Shown here piece by piece: positions 1 to 10,698 of a stretch of DNA of 43,620 nucleotides. The stretch is from Bondarzewia mesenterica. Taxonomy: Eukaryota; Basidiomycota; Agaricomycetes; Russulales; Bondarzewiaceae. The translations under genes were made by a program, and so were the position numbers. The notes beneath the pieces are model-generated. The model worked only from the letters and a program-made list of their open reading frames with translations. It made no database searches and was not told the DNA's origin. Where the stretch lies: positions 1 to 43,620 of the forward strand of contig SGPL01000279.1 of NCBI GenBank assembly GCA_004802705.1. The letters run 5' to 3'. Position 1 is the stretch's first letter. Each line of letters starts with the position of its first letter.

Positions 1-1027
1 TTATCGCCCCTCTCGTTTGCGCTGCTACCTCGCTCGTTGTTCCCACTTCTCTATCTCACAGATATATATTTCATCGGACTCTTCTCGCTCGTTTTACAGT
101 GTCTAGTCTCTCTTGCGCCCGCAATATATGCCGTGCTCTGCCTGCCCTCACGTGTGACGAGTGCCCCGCAAAGACAATAAGTTCGTAAAAGGCATCAAAA
201 GTTATGAAAGTAAATATGCCCTTTTCCTGATGTGATACCATCATCTTCATTTTATAGGGTCAACAATAGGGTGGAGGTTTCATCGTTGTTTCTGAAGAGC
301 ACTCACAGCATTCTATACAGACGAAAGGAAAGCTCCGAAATTATTCTTGCTTGTTCAGGGCAGAAAAGGAAAAACCGGCCAAAATGAAGAGATGATTGTA
401 ACTAAATTGTCTCTGCCTGCACTAAATGCATGAAAATAGCACTCCTGTATATTATATGAATTTTTGGGGAATTTTTGGATGATTTTTAAGGGTTTCCCGA
501 GGTCAGATAATAATGCACCTATAGATTGCAGAAATTTGAGGTCAGAGGTAAAATGCACCTACAAATTGCCATTTTAAGACAAATTTTTGTGCACCTACAG
601 AAGGTGGATTTGGGCCATTTTTTTCAACCTTCCTGTTGATATTCCAGGGGCCTGTTTGGTCGTTTCCCTTGGAGAGACAAGGATGTATGCCATGTCGACC
701 ATGCATGTAGATAATAAATTCATGGGGATAAGGATAAGTTCCATCACGGTCAACCGTTAGTTCCATGAGTATGACAGGGAGGACGAGCTAAAAGTACAAA
801 GAAAATATACGAGTAACGTAGATCGATGCAAGATACTTACCAGCTTGTCAAAGTCCCAGACCTGAGAATCGATACGATTAAAAAAATTATAAAAATAAAA
901 ACAGGAAACGAGTAAGTAAGGAAAGGCAAGTCGCGAGACGGTGCTCCACACATCCTGGAGCAAAACGATATCAGAAAAGACACACCAAGGACGGAACGCT
1001 TCAAACGCTGCACCGACCGTGAAAGGT
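1..1027. other. Left-edge intergenic stretch
   Basis: No convincing gene is visible. The short open frames here have no recognisable motifs and no coherent splice pattern. The right part is presumably the 3' flank of the minus-strand P450 that ends at 1028. The stretch holds an imperfect tandem repeat at 499-600, listed separately. The first 100 bases are pyrimidine-rich and could belong to the promoter or end of a gene outside the window, but this cannot be decided from here. Confidence 0.5.
499..600. repeat. Imperfect tandem repeat, about 31 bp unit, 2 copies plus a fragment
   Basis: Two adjacent units, 499-529 and 538-569, both run GAGGTCAGA, then a short variable part, then ATGCACCTAYARATTGC (Y = C/T, R = A/G). 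A third, partial copy of the core TGCACCTACAG lies at 590-600. The copies differ at several positions, so this is an old duplication or the remnant of a dispersed repeat. No target-site duplication or coding capacity was seen. Confidence 0.55.
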
Positions 1028-3381
1028 TCAAAGCTCAAACTTGTCGAGCACCTCGACGACCTTGTCGTGGCGCGGCGCGATCCTGATCCTGAACGGGACG
1101 GGCGACCTGCCCGACTGGCCATCGTACTCCTTAAGATCGATCGGCTCTCCCGGGACCTGACGCATCTCGAACGCCCACAGCATGCGCGAGATGGTCAGCC
1201 AGATCTCCCGCTCGGCCACGATCTTGCCCGCGCAGATGCGCCGCCTGCGGCGTCGCGTGAGTCACTTCAAACGAGGACGGCCCAGCGCGTTTTAGTAAAG
1301 GACTTACCCTACGCCGAACATCCAGTGATCGCGCTGGTACGGGTCGGATAGGTTGGCGCTCTCCGCCGATGACAGGGTGTCGTCGATGTAGCGGTCCGGC
1401 TGGAACGTCGATGTATCAAAGTCTCTCTCGCTCGCTCAATGCGACTCGAAAAATAGCGATGCTTACGTTGAAGGTGAGAGGCTCCGGATGCCGCCGCTCG
1501 TCGAAATGCATGGTGTAAGTGTTGCAGATCACGACGGTGTCCTTCGGGATGAACTGTCCGTTGTAGGTGAAGTCTTCCGTGACGGCATGGGGCGTCCCCA
1601 GCCAGAACGGGTTGTGCACGCGTGCGACCTGAGGATGCACAGGTGAGGTGAGCAAACGCGTCGTCGCCAAGATCCCGGAGGTAGGGAGAGAGAGAGATTC
1701 AAACGGACCTCCTTGATAATCGCACGGCAGTACGGCAAGTTCTTCTCGTCCTCGACGGTGGGAAGGCGGTCGCGCCCGACGACACGATCGAGCTCCTCCT
1801 GCGCCTTACGTTGAACCTCAGGAAACGCAGGGATGAGCGCCGAGAACCACTGCAGGATTCCCGCAGTCTGCACCATAAGCACCCTCAGCCCACTCCGCTC
1901 TACTCTGCAAGAAAAGGAAAAAGAAAGACAAACGCACCGTCTCTACGCCGCCGATCATGAACGCCGACGCGAGGATGGCCATGTCCATATCGTCCAACCC
2001 CTCCTTCTCCCTCGACTCCACCATCGTCTTGGCCGCACAGTCCGGGACGGGCACCCCGTCCTTCACCTGCGCCTCGATGTTCTTCACCATCCCTCCGTAC
2101 GTCTCGATCAGCTCCTTGTGCAGCTTTCGCCCGCGCGCGCGCATGCGCGTCGGCAAGTGCTGCAGGAGCGGGATAAAATCGACCAGGTTCGAGACCGGTC
2201 CCGTCGTATTCCTGATTGTCAATGTTATTATTATTATTATTATTATTATTATCGAGTTTGAGAAGAGTGACAGAGAGAGACGGAGACAAAGAGAGGAGAG
2301 TTGACTCACATGAATTCGCGGCTCAATCTGAGAGCCAGTCCGACGAGGGGATGGTCCAGGCTGTCCGTGCGGATCCCGAACACGATGGTCAGCATGTTGT
2401 TCAGGGAACAGCGCCCTGCGTGAGGCTAGCACCACCCATTCGCACGTCCCCATCCATAAATTGTCTCCGACAGATTCCGAGTGGGCGAGATTGCGTACCT
2501 GTGGGTTGATGGGAACGGCGCCAGCTTGGCTGGCGATGTATAGGTTCTTGATCATGGACGTCGCTTCGCGGTCGAGCACGGGCGTGTAGCCGTCGACGGC
2601 GCGCTGGTGCAACCACGACCAAGCGATGCGACGATGTTTCCGCCTGTGTGCAGTGGAACCACATCAATCGTTGCTTCGACTGGACATCATCCACGAGGAC
2701 AACCCACCATCGTTCGCTGTACGGCGTGGCTAAGAAACATCCAGAAAAAAAAAATGCATCTGGTTGTCAAGAGCATATCACAGCAGTGTAGAGCGGTAAG
2801 TGCTTACCGGTGATCCCTCGACCTTTGAATATGGTCTGACTCTTGATGAACATCTCTTTCCGAGACGAAAAGATGGCACCGTTGGTGACCATGAGATCTT
2901 TGATGATTCTGGGGTCCGACACGACCACGAAGAGCTGGTTGCCGAGCCAGATCGAATACATGTTGCCGAATTTCTGGGTGGAAGGTCGACCGGGCAATCG
3001 AGCGTGAGTCCGTTAGGCCGGAATCTACGCACGCGAGCGCTCACCTTGGCCCAGTGATCAAGCGTGAGTTCCGGATAGTGGGTGAGGAAGGGAAAAGAAC
3101 CTTTCACGGTGCAAGTCAACGTTCAGTTTGGGATTCTGAGGGGAGACGGTACTGTTGTGCTCACCGACGATGGGTAGCCCCCATGGTCCAGGTGGGATTT
3201 GGTTCCCTTGTTTATCGACTAATCGACGACGAGGGATGATTTCAGAAAGGAGATAAAGAACGCTGGCCGCGATGGCCCCGAATGCGACAATCGAAGGGCT
3301 CAAAGACAGAGTAGAATGGGAGTCCGAAAACAAAGTACTGGCTGTAAAACGAGCGAATGAGTGATTTGAGTAAATGGACAT
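1028..3381 (-). CDS. Cytochrome P450 monooxygenase (CYP-A), multi-exon
   Basis: Haem-thiolate monooxygenase, probably anchored in the ER membrane by an N-terminal hydrophobic helix ([17 protein letters not shown]), followed by the proline-rich hinge [11 protein letters not shown]. An I-helix-like segment FMIGGVETT, a K-helix region (AIIKEV) and the haem loop [15 protein letters not shown] with its cysteine ligand are all visible. A phase-2 intron cuts the haem loop between FGV and RRIC. The start at 3381 (MSIYSN) matches the start of the paralogue at 21077-23247 (MSIQSN), which shares intron positions and about three quarters of the C-terminal residues. The stop follows DKFEL. The exons look intact and are noticeably GC-rich. 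A TATA-like TATAAT lies about 65 bases upstream. The substrate is unknown. The family resembles fungal detoxification or secondary-metabolism P450s, and I do not assign a CYP number. Confidence 0.9.
2225..2252. repeat. TTA/AAT microsatellite inside a P450 intron
   Basis: About nine uninterrupted TTA units. They lie in the CYP-A intron that separates the exon beginning [14 protein letters not shown] from the upstream exon. The paralogous P450 lacks the run, so it arose after the duplication. It should be length-polymorphic between strains and does not touch coding sequence. Confidence 0.9.
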
Positions 3382-6137
3382 TGTAGAAAAGAGGAAGAGA
3401 ACGCGGGGCTTTCGATACATTCCTGCAGTCCTTCCAGTCCATTATTATATCCCCACAGGCCTGTGTGCCCGAATTTTTGGCTTGCACCCAAGTCAGTCAG
3501 AAAACTCCGAAGAGATGACCGTGCGGGCTCCGGTGGAAACATGGAGAGAGTTTGATAGGTTGTTCCGCACCGGAATTGTAAGGGACGAAGTTCAGGATTG
3601 CGGGCGCAAACAAAGTTTCAGAAGTGGTCAGCGAGGACCAAGGCCTACCTATTGAATTAGATCTTGAAGGTCAAATTCAGACTGTGGGGTACGGGATGAG
3701 AAAATTGACATGATCCGATTCGCAAGAGAATGAAAGGGCAAGATGGTTGTTGATGAGCGAGGTCAATTTGATACAAGTATGATCGTATCTGTAGACTCTA
3801 ACAAGAATGTCAAGAGTTCAGACGCTGAGGTATATGGAATACTTTGATCTTGAGAAACTGATGCAGGGAGAGTTGTGGCCGCAGTATTCCTAAGTCAAGA
3901 GACAGGTCGGCTGACTAGGATATTAACTCACGATGATGTCAAGGAAGCGCCCAAGGACTCGAAACTCCAGCTTTCGTCAGAACGATGCTGTGTTTTGGCG
4001 AAAACAGGAAGGTAGCACGTATGTCTGCGCGATATGCATCCGACTCGGACATCACGACATGTCGGACGGTGAGAAAGTGGTTTTCGGAGAGAAATGATAC
4101 TTCGAGATACAAGCACTGTAACGGATCATAATTTGGCAGGTGCCTCGATTTCGGCGCAGACGCTCACGGAGTGAAATCATCCGGAAGGAACCTGTTGCTG
4201 TCTCGGTGGGTTCATTAGGCATGAAGTACTTACAGGTGAAACGTACCAAGAACAAGATAGGTTGCTTGAGCAATCACAGCACGCAAAAATGACGGGAGGA
4301 GCACACTGGTGAAAAGCGTCAAACAGTGGAAACATACGTGTCAGCCGACCGGAACATCCGCCGATGCATGGTGGTGTAGGATCTTGAACCTCCCGAAAGA
4401 ACTCAGATACGGACTGCGTATACACAGATCATCATGCTTGTGAGTATTGTTGGCAACAAATGACTGATCAAAAGATAAGTTCTGGAGCTCCGATTGCGGA
4501 ACAGTTCCTGAGGCGTTTCTGTCAGAGTGTGCCTACTGGTCCTACTTAATCGCATTACTCACCGTTGTACGTGTCAGTCGAATTTGTTGTGGCAAATTTC
4601 AGCCGGTCTGATGCTGTTCTCCCTGCAGAGAGACAAAATCCGGACGTACAGACATGGGGGGAATGCGAGGGACTATCGCATCTGTCAAACAGCAAGAGTA
4701 AGCCGAACGATTGCGTGAATCTCCGGCCAACTCTCGATCCAAGCTAAGACAAGGGAGGCTGGAGCAACATGGGCGTACAACATGAGAAGAATGCGACGAA
4801 AGGGTGAAAGCACCGCTGCGCCCAGTATGTTCCGAAGAATGTTGCATAGCGAAATAGACAACCAAGTCCGTGCCAGGTACTGCCGGCGGCTGGGAATGCT
4901 GGTACATAAGAAGGGTCCCATCAAGCGATGGTAACTTACAAGTACATACAGCAGTGAACCTAGATAGAGGCTGACGTAGAATCAGTAGGGCGGGCACAGA
5001 TTACGATCGCAGATGATTCTCGAGAATGGCCTACAGATACTGACATACGATTCCAACGGGCTATATTGAACGTAGATAGAGAGGACTGGAAAACATAGAA
5101 AGATGATCAAAATTTTCTGAGAGATAGCCAGTGGCTGACAATCCCCCAAGATCAGTTTAAGGATGGAAAGGAAAGCTTAGATGTGGACCAAACCTTCTGG
5201 CAACGCGTGGGTTTGGTGTGAGACGAAGGGAGCACTGTTAGGTCTGGAGGGGCATCAAGGAAGGCGATCTGAGATCGATCCGGTCCGTGAGGCTACAGAA
5301 CCGTTGGCAGCGTTGTTAATTGAGGCAGGATATCCTTGCTAACGCCTGTTGTTCTAATCAGATCAGAATTCTCTTAAAACAGTGGAACTCGCCCGTTCGA
5401 ACACGGGAGCTATACAGACTTCTCAAGATCTCAAGACTGACTGCTTCTCTCACAGTTTGACCCTACAGCGTGAGCTCGAGTAAAGTACTCGAGAAATCAT
5501 CTCGGCTTGCAAAGTGGAGATATAATTCAACGACAACTTCCAAAAAAACTATGGGTGATACTTACACACCACTTATTTAGAAGAATTGGGTCAATATGTT
5601 AAATAAAAGTCTGACAAGATGGGAAAGGTCGAAGTTGGGTCGAAGACCCACATGCCCTTGTTCCGCAGTCGGAGTCAACGAGGCATTCAAGCTTCGAACC
5701 ATGCTCATTGCCTAGTTCAGCCTTCTTTGCCTCGTTCAAACCGCATGCAGACCTAGACACATTGGAAGCATATGGAACCCCAATATTGTAACATATTGGT
5801 TCAAGCTCAGAAGCTAGTTGTTGCAAAAGCTTGGTAGACTTGTCAGCCACCGAATTTTCGGAGATTGCCGAAGGAGTGTGGCGGGGTAAGAAATAAGAAA
5901 GTTTGAAGCGGAGAGACGCCTCTCTGGTTGACCTCGTCGTCTTCGCTGTCTCGCTCGCTCTTCAGCCTCTCCGGCTTTTCGCTACTCATTTCTCGCTGTA
6001 TCAATCTCATATAGACTTGTCCCACGCACGTCCTTTTCTCGCATCTTGTCCATCTCGGTAAGTATCCTCCTGCATCTAGCTTACTCAGCCCTGCTACCAA
6101 CCTCTGACAATGCTACTATCCAGTATCACTGAGCATA
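3382..6137. other. Gene-poor region with unresolved minus-strand coding-like fragments
   Basis: Between the CYP-A start and the G3BP-like gene no complete gene could be assembled. On the minus strand from about 5100 to 3900 there are several good 5' splice signals (near 4936, 4562, 4230 and 3930) and hydrophobic fragments, for example SPFRRILLMLYAHVAPASL near 4750. This looks like an intron-rich membrane-protein gene or its decayed copy. The frames do not join into a recognisable family, so it is left unnamed. The part from about 5900 to 6137 probably carries the 5' leader of the downstream gene, with an intron-like GTAAGT...CAG just before the start codon. Confidence 0.35.
3441..3450 (-). 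promoter_or_regulatory. TATA-like element of CYP-A
   Basis: The minus strand reads ATATAATAAT, centred about 65 bases upstream of the CYP-A start codon at 3381. The second P450 has a TATATAA at almost the same distance from its own start. Function is inferred from position only. Confidence 0.4.
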
Positions 6138-7973
6138 ATGACGAATACCAATACATCTACGGACGAAACCATTCGCAGCAATGTCGTTCCTTCTGAGGTT
6201 GGGTGGCAGTTTGTGCCCCAATATTATACGTTTGTCAATAAGCAACCAAACCGCTTGCATTGCTTTTACACGAAATCATCCACATTCATTCACGGCACTG
6301 AAGGAGAGGACGGGAAACCATGTTTTGGTCAGCAGGTGAGTGGTCGCCCTTTCAGTACTTTTCTACGCGTTTCGTGTTGCTACGCATCCCGATTGTATGT
6401 GTACGCGCGTCGAGTAACGACAGCAAGCGAAGCGCCGGGCTGGCTTGGTTAGTGGATATGAGAGCATAGGGACTGTGGTTCAGTCTCTCACTTTTTCATT
6501 TGTGTGAACTGTGTAGGCCTGTGCTGGCACTGAACTAATGCAGCCCATTTTTTCTGTTCTTCTCATCGTTATGGTGTCAACTCATATTGCTCCACTTGAC
6601 ATCAGGAAATTCACAGCAAGATCACGTCAATTGGATTTGAGGACTGCAAAGTCTTCATCCACTCGGTCGATGCGCAGTCTTCTGCCAACGGTGGTATTAT
6701 TATTCAGGTCATAGGTGAAATGTCCAACCGCGGCGAACCCTGGCGAAAGTTTGTGCAAACGTTCTTCCTCGCCGAGCAACCCAACGGTTATTTCGTTCTC
6801 AATGATATCTTCCGTTTCTTGAAGGAAGAGGCAGTTGAAAGCGAAGAAGAGGAGGCTGAGGCTGCTCCCGTTGCTCCTGAGCCGGTGACCGCGCCGCTTC
6901 CCGTTCCTGCTGTGCCAGAACCCTCGCTTGCGCCTGCGCCCCCACCTGCGCCTGTTATCGAGGAGCCCACTCCCGCTCAGCCTTTCACCTCTGAAGAGCC
7001 GGAGCCGGAGCCTGAGATTGAGCCTGTCATTGAGGAGCCTGCACAACAGTACCCGAACGGTCACGCGCAATCTGAACCTGAGGAGCGTGAGCTTTCCCCT
7101 GTTCCCGTCAGTTCTGCGCTCGTCGACGAAAAGCCACCAGCTCCGGCTCCTGTAGAGGCAACCCTTGCACCCGCTGTTACCGAATCTCATCCTCCTTCAC
7201 CCTCCCCCGCACCACAACCTGCTGCTACTCTTGCGCCGCCGCCGCCGCCTGCTGCACCACAACCTGCGCCCGCTCCGGCACCCGCGCCGCAGCCCGCAGC
7301 GCCGCCTGCACCAAAGACGTGGGCAAACCTCGCAGCCGCTAACTCTAAGAAATGGGGATCCGCTGTAGCTCAGGAGTCGAGGGGGACGAGCGAGGTTCCC
7401 GCTGCGAGCTCATCGATGCCTGGAACTGGGACGCAGACACCGCCCTTGCATCACGGGCCTGGTGCCCGACCGCATGGACAAAGGGAACCTCATCCTGCAC
7501 TTGTTGCTGCTCATAATATTACCACTGCTCAGTGCTTCGTCAAGGTATCATATTTTTGTCATCATTTGCGAAATTGTTTTTGATACTCATTCCTCCTTTT
7601 TCATCTCGTCTGGCAGAGCGTGCAAGAAAATGTGTCCGACCAAGCCTTGCGCCAGACACTCATTACTCGCTTTGGTCCCATCAAAGAGGTCGAGATCGTG
7701 CGCAGCAAGGCGTGCGCTTTCCTCGAATTCACTACTGTTGATGCAGCACGCCGGGCGATTGTTGCCTCGCTGCCGCTTGCCCAGGGCGGCGAGGGCGGAA
7801 TCAAAGTCGATGTTGGCGAGGGACAGCAGATGCGCATCTTGGTTGAGACGAGGAAGGAGAGAGGAGAGAGGCCTATTAGTCGACCGAGGGGTGGCCCGCC
7901 CGTGAATGGTGGAGATAGGGGCAGCTTCCGTGGGCGCGGTGGTCCGGGACGTGGACGAGGTGTTGCTAAGTAG
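6138..7973 (+). CDS. G3BP/Nxt3-like stress-granule protein (NTF2-like domain + RRM + RGG tail)
   Basis: RNA-binding scaffold of the G3BP family (fission yeast Nxt3, budding yeast Bre5), cytoplasmic, linked in other fungi to stress granules and to a ubiquitin-protease partner. Three exons, 6138-6335, 6606-7544 and 7617-7973, give 497 residues. Residues about 15-135 form the NTF2-like domain (VGWQFVPQYYTF, FVQTFFLAEQPNGYFVLND). An acidic, then very Pro/Ala-rich linker spans about 142-355. A degenerate RRM lies at about 375-455 (ALRQTLITRFGPIKEVEIV, then ACAFLEF), and the C-terminus is an RGG-type tail (GSFRGRGGPGRGRG). The start is chosen because it opens the exon that carries the NTF2-like domain. 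It is convergent with RAD52. The domain order is diagnostic, while the partner in this species is inference. Confidence 0.92.
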
Positions 7974-8803
7974 GTAGGGTGGGTGATGCTGAGGATATGG
8001 GTTTGTCTGTCTTTTTTCGGCTCAGCGTCGGGAGCATGCATGTGCTCAAGGTGTTGCTGGCGCAGCGATGGATGAGTGCGTTTTATCGTGCGTGGCTTGT
8101 CGAGATGGTGAAAAAGTTTAATACAAAACTCCGTATTCCGCTTTTCGTTTTGTATCGTGCTGTGATTCATCTTCAGTGCGCTAGGGTTACTGTTTTTGGT
8201 GGTGGTACATAGCCGTTTGTATTGCGTGAGCGTTTACTTTCCTTCTTTAGTCGTCGTTCTTTTACGGTTGTTTTGCTATCGCTTCGTGTTCCGCTCTGGC
8301 AATCAGCACATCCTCGTGTTTAATCAGCGACGCGAACTCGCCTCCAGACTTGTAAAGTTTCCTTGGAACTGCATCATGATCCTTTCTGCGCTATGACGCG
8401 TACCGCTCAGTTTGGGCATTGCTACGCATATATTCTGCCTCGCGCTTCTCACCGTGCCAGATGGCATGCTGTTCCGGAAAGAAAAAAAAAAGTAGCAAAT
8501 AGCCTTGGCCTCAAAAGCTTAAGGGAGGTAAAACACTTTGGTTCGTGACAACTGCTGACACTAGTGCGACTCTTGATCAATCCTGATTGGCTACAAACGT
8601 AGAATGTACGTGGTAGGCCGCCTACTTTACACTGCAACGAAGTCCTAAGTATGTTATCTTCGACTTAACTAGAGTGCACAGCTGAATAAAGTTTGAACAT
8701 GATTCGTTAATCCCAAGGGGATCCCTCTAGCCAATGATCATCAAGATATGATCCAAGGCGTCCCAACAATCGACGCCGAGATAAGTCCACGAAAACGGAT
8801 ACA
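7974..8803. other. Convergent 3' flanks of the G3BP-like gene and RAD52
   Basis: No gene is supported. The first few hundred bases are T-rich on the plus strand and probably contain the 3' UTR of the G3BP-like gene. The last part is the 3' flank of RAD52. An A-run sits near 8481. Short open frames here have no family motif. Confidence 0.5.
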
Positions 8804-10698
8804 TCACTGTCTTCTGATGCGCTTCACATCCCCACCAGCCCCCATCTCGAGATCCGAGAATGGAGCCCGCCTGACGTTCCCAGCTGCTTGTTGTGCCAGA
8901 CCCATGCCTTGGCCCGGACGCCTGGGCGGTCTACAAATCGTCGACACGTCAATATTGAAAACGAACATGAATGGGGAGGCGCCAACTAACTGCATAGCTT
9001 CTGAGGGCCTCTTGACACCGACGCTCGACGACGAGCCTCCACTGGAGGAGAAGCGCTGTGGCGGTGGGGGCATGGCGGAACGATTTGAGTGATGAGCTGG
9101 ATTCTGCAATCAAATCATGAGCAGGGACAAGACACGATGCTAGCACGAAGAGCACACGTACTACTCCTGGGGGGGATCTGAACCCGCCCATTGACGCCGA
9201 GGGCGTCGGCGCCTTAACGGAAGTGGCAGATGTGGAACTTGAGTTTGAGTTGGAAGCTGCACCCGATGATCCCGCTCCAGCTCCAGAAACACTGATACTG
9301 TTGGCAAAAACATTGTTGTCTGCGGACTTCGCACTCCGAATCTCATTTGAGGTGCCTTTCGCATTGGTGTTATTGGTAGTAGCACTCGCCGCTGTGGCAC
9401 CCGTCGCCGAGAGTCCATTGACCTCGGCTAGATCGATAGCGGCGAACAATGCGTCGTCGTCGGAAGTGAAGAAGCTGTCTTCCGGGTCATTTTCTCTTAA
9501 ATCTCTTGGTACTGTTGGTTTTAATGTAGATGCAGCCTGTTGGGGGGGAGGGGCAAACGTGACTGTGCGCACAGTAGCAGGTGGTGGTGCCCTCGACGCC
9601 GGAGGCGGTGGTTGTGGAGGACGAGTATGAGGTGCTGAAACGGGAACTGGGCGTTGTTGCTGAGGTTGACCAGAACGACCAGAAGCCATGTTGGATGGCG
9701 GAGTCTCTCCTGGGGTATTTAGTCCAGTGATATGCGTGCTATTTTGCACGCCTTGCCTTTGCATAGGCGTTTGAGGGGCTTTATTCTTGTCCCCTGACGG
9801 AGGCAGCATAGCGTTCCGCACATGTGGTGGGATAGACGAGAAAGGTTTAACGTCCTCCGCTGGAGGTCTGGATGTATTCACGTTGGTAGCAGAGGAGGAA
9901 GATCCGGCGATGGCATTAGAATAATTTGACGTTGACGATGAGGGAACAGGATTCTCGTAGTCGGGACGACGATGGAGGTCGGATTTATCGAATATTGGCT
10001 GAAATACGTGAGAATAGGCATGAGGTGTGTGCCACATACACGAAAATGAGACCAGAAAAAAAGAACACTGCACGTACCGGTGGCGCCTTGATCTTCACGA
10101 CTTCCTGCGCAAACGATTTTTCGTACAAGCAGAGACCAAGGAGGTTACCGAAATTCCGCAAGGCGCGCTTCATTCCATCAGTAACGGCCTCTTTCTTCGC
10201 CTGGACCACCAGTTAAACGCTTCCACAGACACTGCGTCTTCATCAAATGAAACACACCTTATCCAGTGCTGCGCCCTTACTCTTCAGGTTATCTGCAGTA
10301 CCATACCCAACATCCTCATGAGATGTCCCGTCCCGAAGCGTAACCTTGATTACCGCTGAAATTCCGACATTGAACCTCTTCGTCTCCGGACACATATCGC
10401 AGTAATCGGTATCCACACTGACAATGGATGAGCTCCACCCATTGTACCCAAATACCTCGTTTGCTAGCCCGATAATCTTCCACCCTTCGACGTACGTGAG
10501 CTTCGGTCCACCACCAGGCGCAGGACGCTGTGAGACGTATTCGGGGCCTAGGCGTCGATTTAGTTTTGCCTGTATAATAGATGACCGTGATGCTCCAGCT
10601 GCCTCAAGTTCAGCGATGTTCGGCTTGACATCCAACGAAAAGGAGGAAAATTCCGAAATTGAGGTGGAAACTTGAGGTGTTTGAGGGGTCGAGAACAT
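8804..10698 (-). CDS. RAD52: RAD52 homologous-recombination mediator
   Basis: Single-strand annealing and recombination mediator that loads Rad51 on RPA-coated DNA in the nucleus. Four exons, 10258-10698, 10078-10200, 9162-9998 and 8804-9103, give 566 residues. The conserved N-terminal annealing domain occupies residues about 35-190. It shows IIQAKLNRRLGPEYVSQRP, YVEGWKIIGLANEVFGYNGW, DVGYGTADNLKSKGAALDK and KKEAVTDGMKRALRNFGNLLG, all hallmarks of Rad52/Rad22. The rest is a long low-complexity Ser/Thr/Pro/Ala-rich region, ending in a basic KRIRRQ tail that could be a nuclear localisation signal. The C-terminal half is poorly conserved in the family, so Rad51- and RPA-binding sites cannot be placed by eye. 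The start opens the exon with the annealing domain. An ACGCGT lies about 180 bases upstream. Confidence 0.96.

Noticed and set aside
4599..5060. Wax-synthase-like (MBOAT) gene
   Set aside because: A short FFGTYWAQR-like string recalled the family, but the other conserved motifs were missing or in the wrong order.
5388..5412. GTTCGAAC inside a CCCGT/ACGGG stem, resembling a tRNA T-loop
   Set aside because: The loop is six bases long and no D-arm, anticodon arm or acceptor stem is present upstream.
7601..8170. 189-codon minus-strand frame opposite the end of the G3BP-like gene
   Set aside because: It is antisense to the RRM and RGG exon, and its composition simply mirrors that exon.
8804..10073. 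Long low-complexity frame as a separate gene
   Set aside because: It is the C-terminal half of RAD52, joined to the annealing domain by introns at 10001-10077 and 10201-10257.
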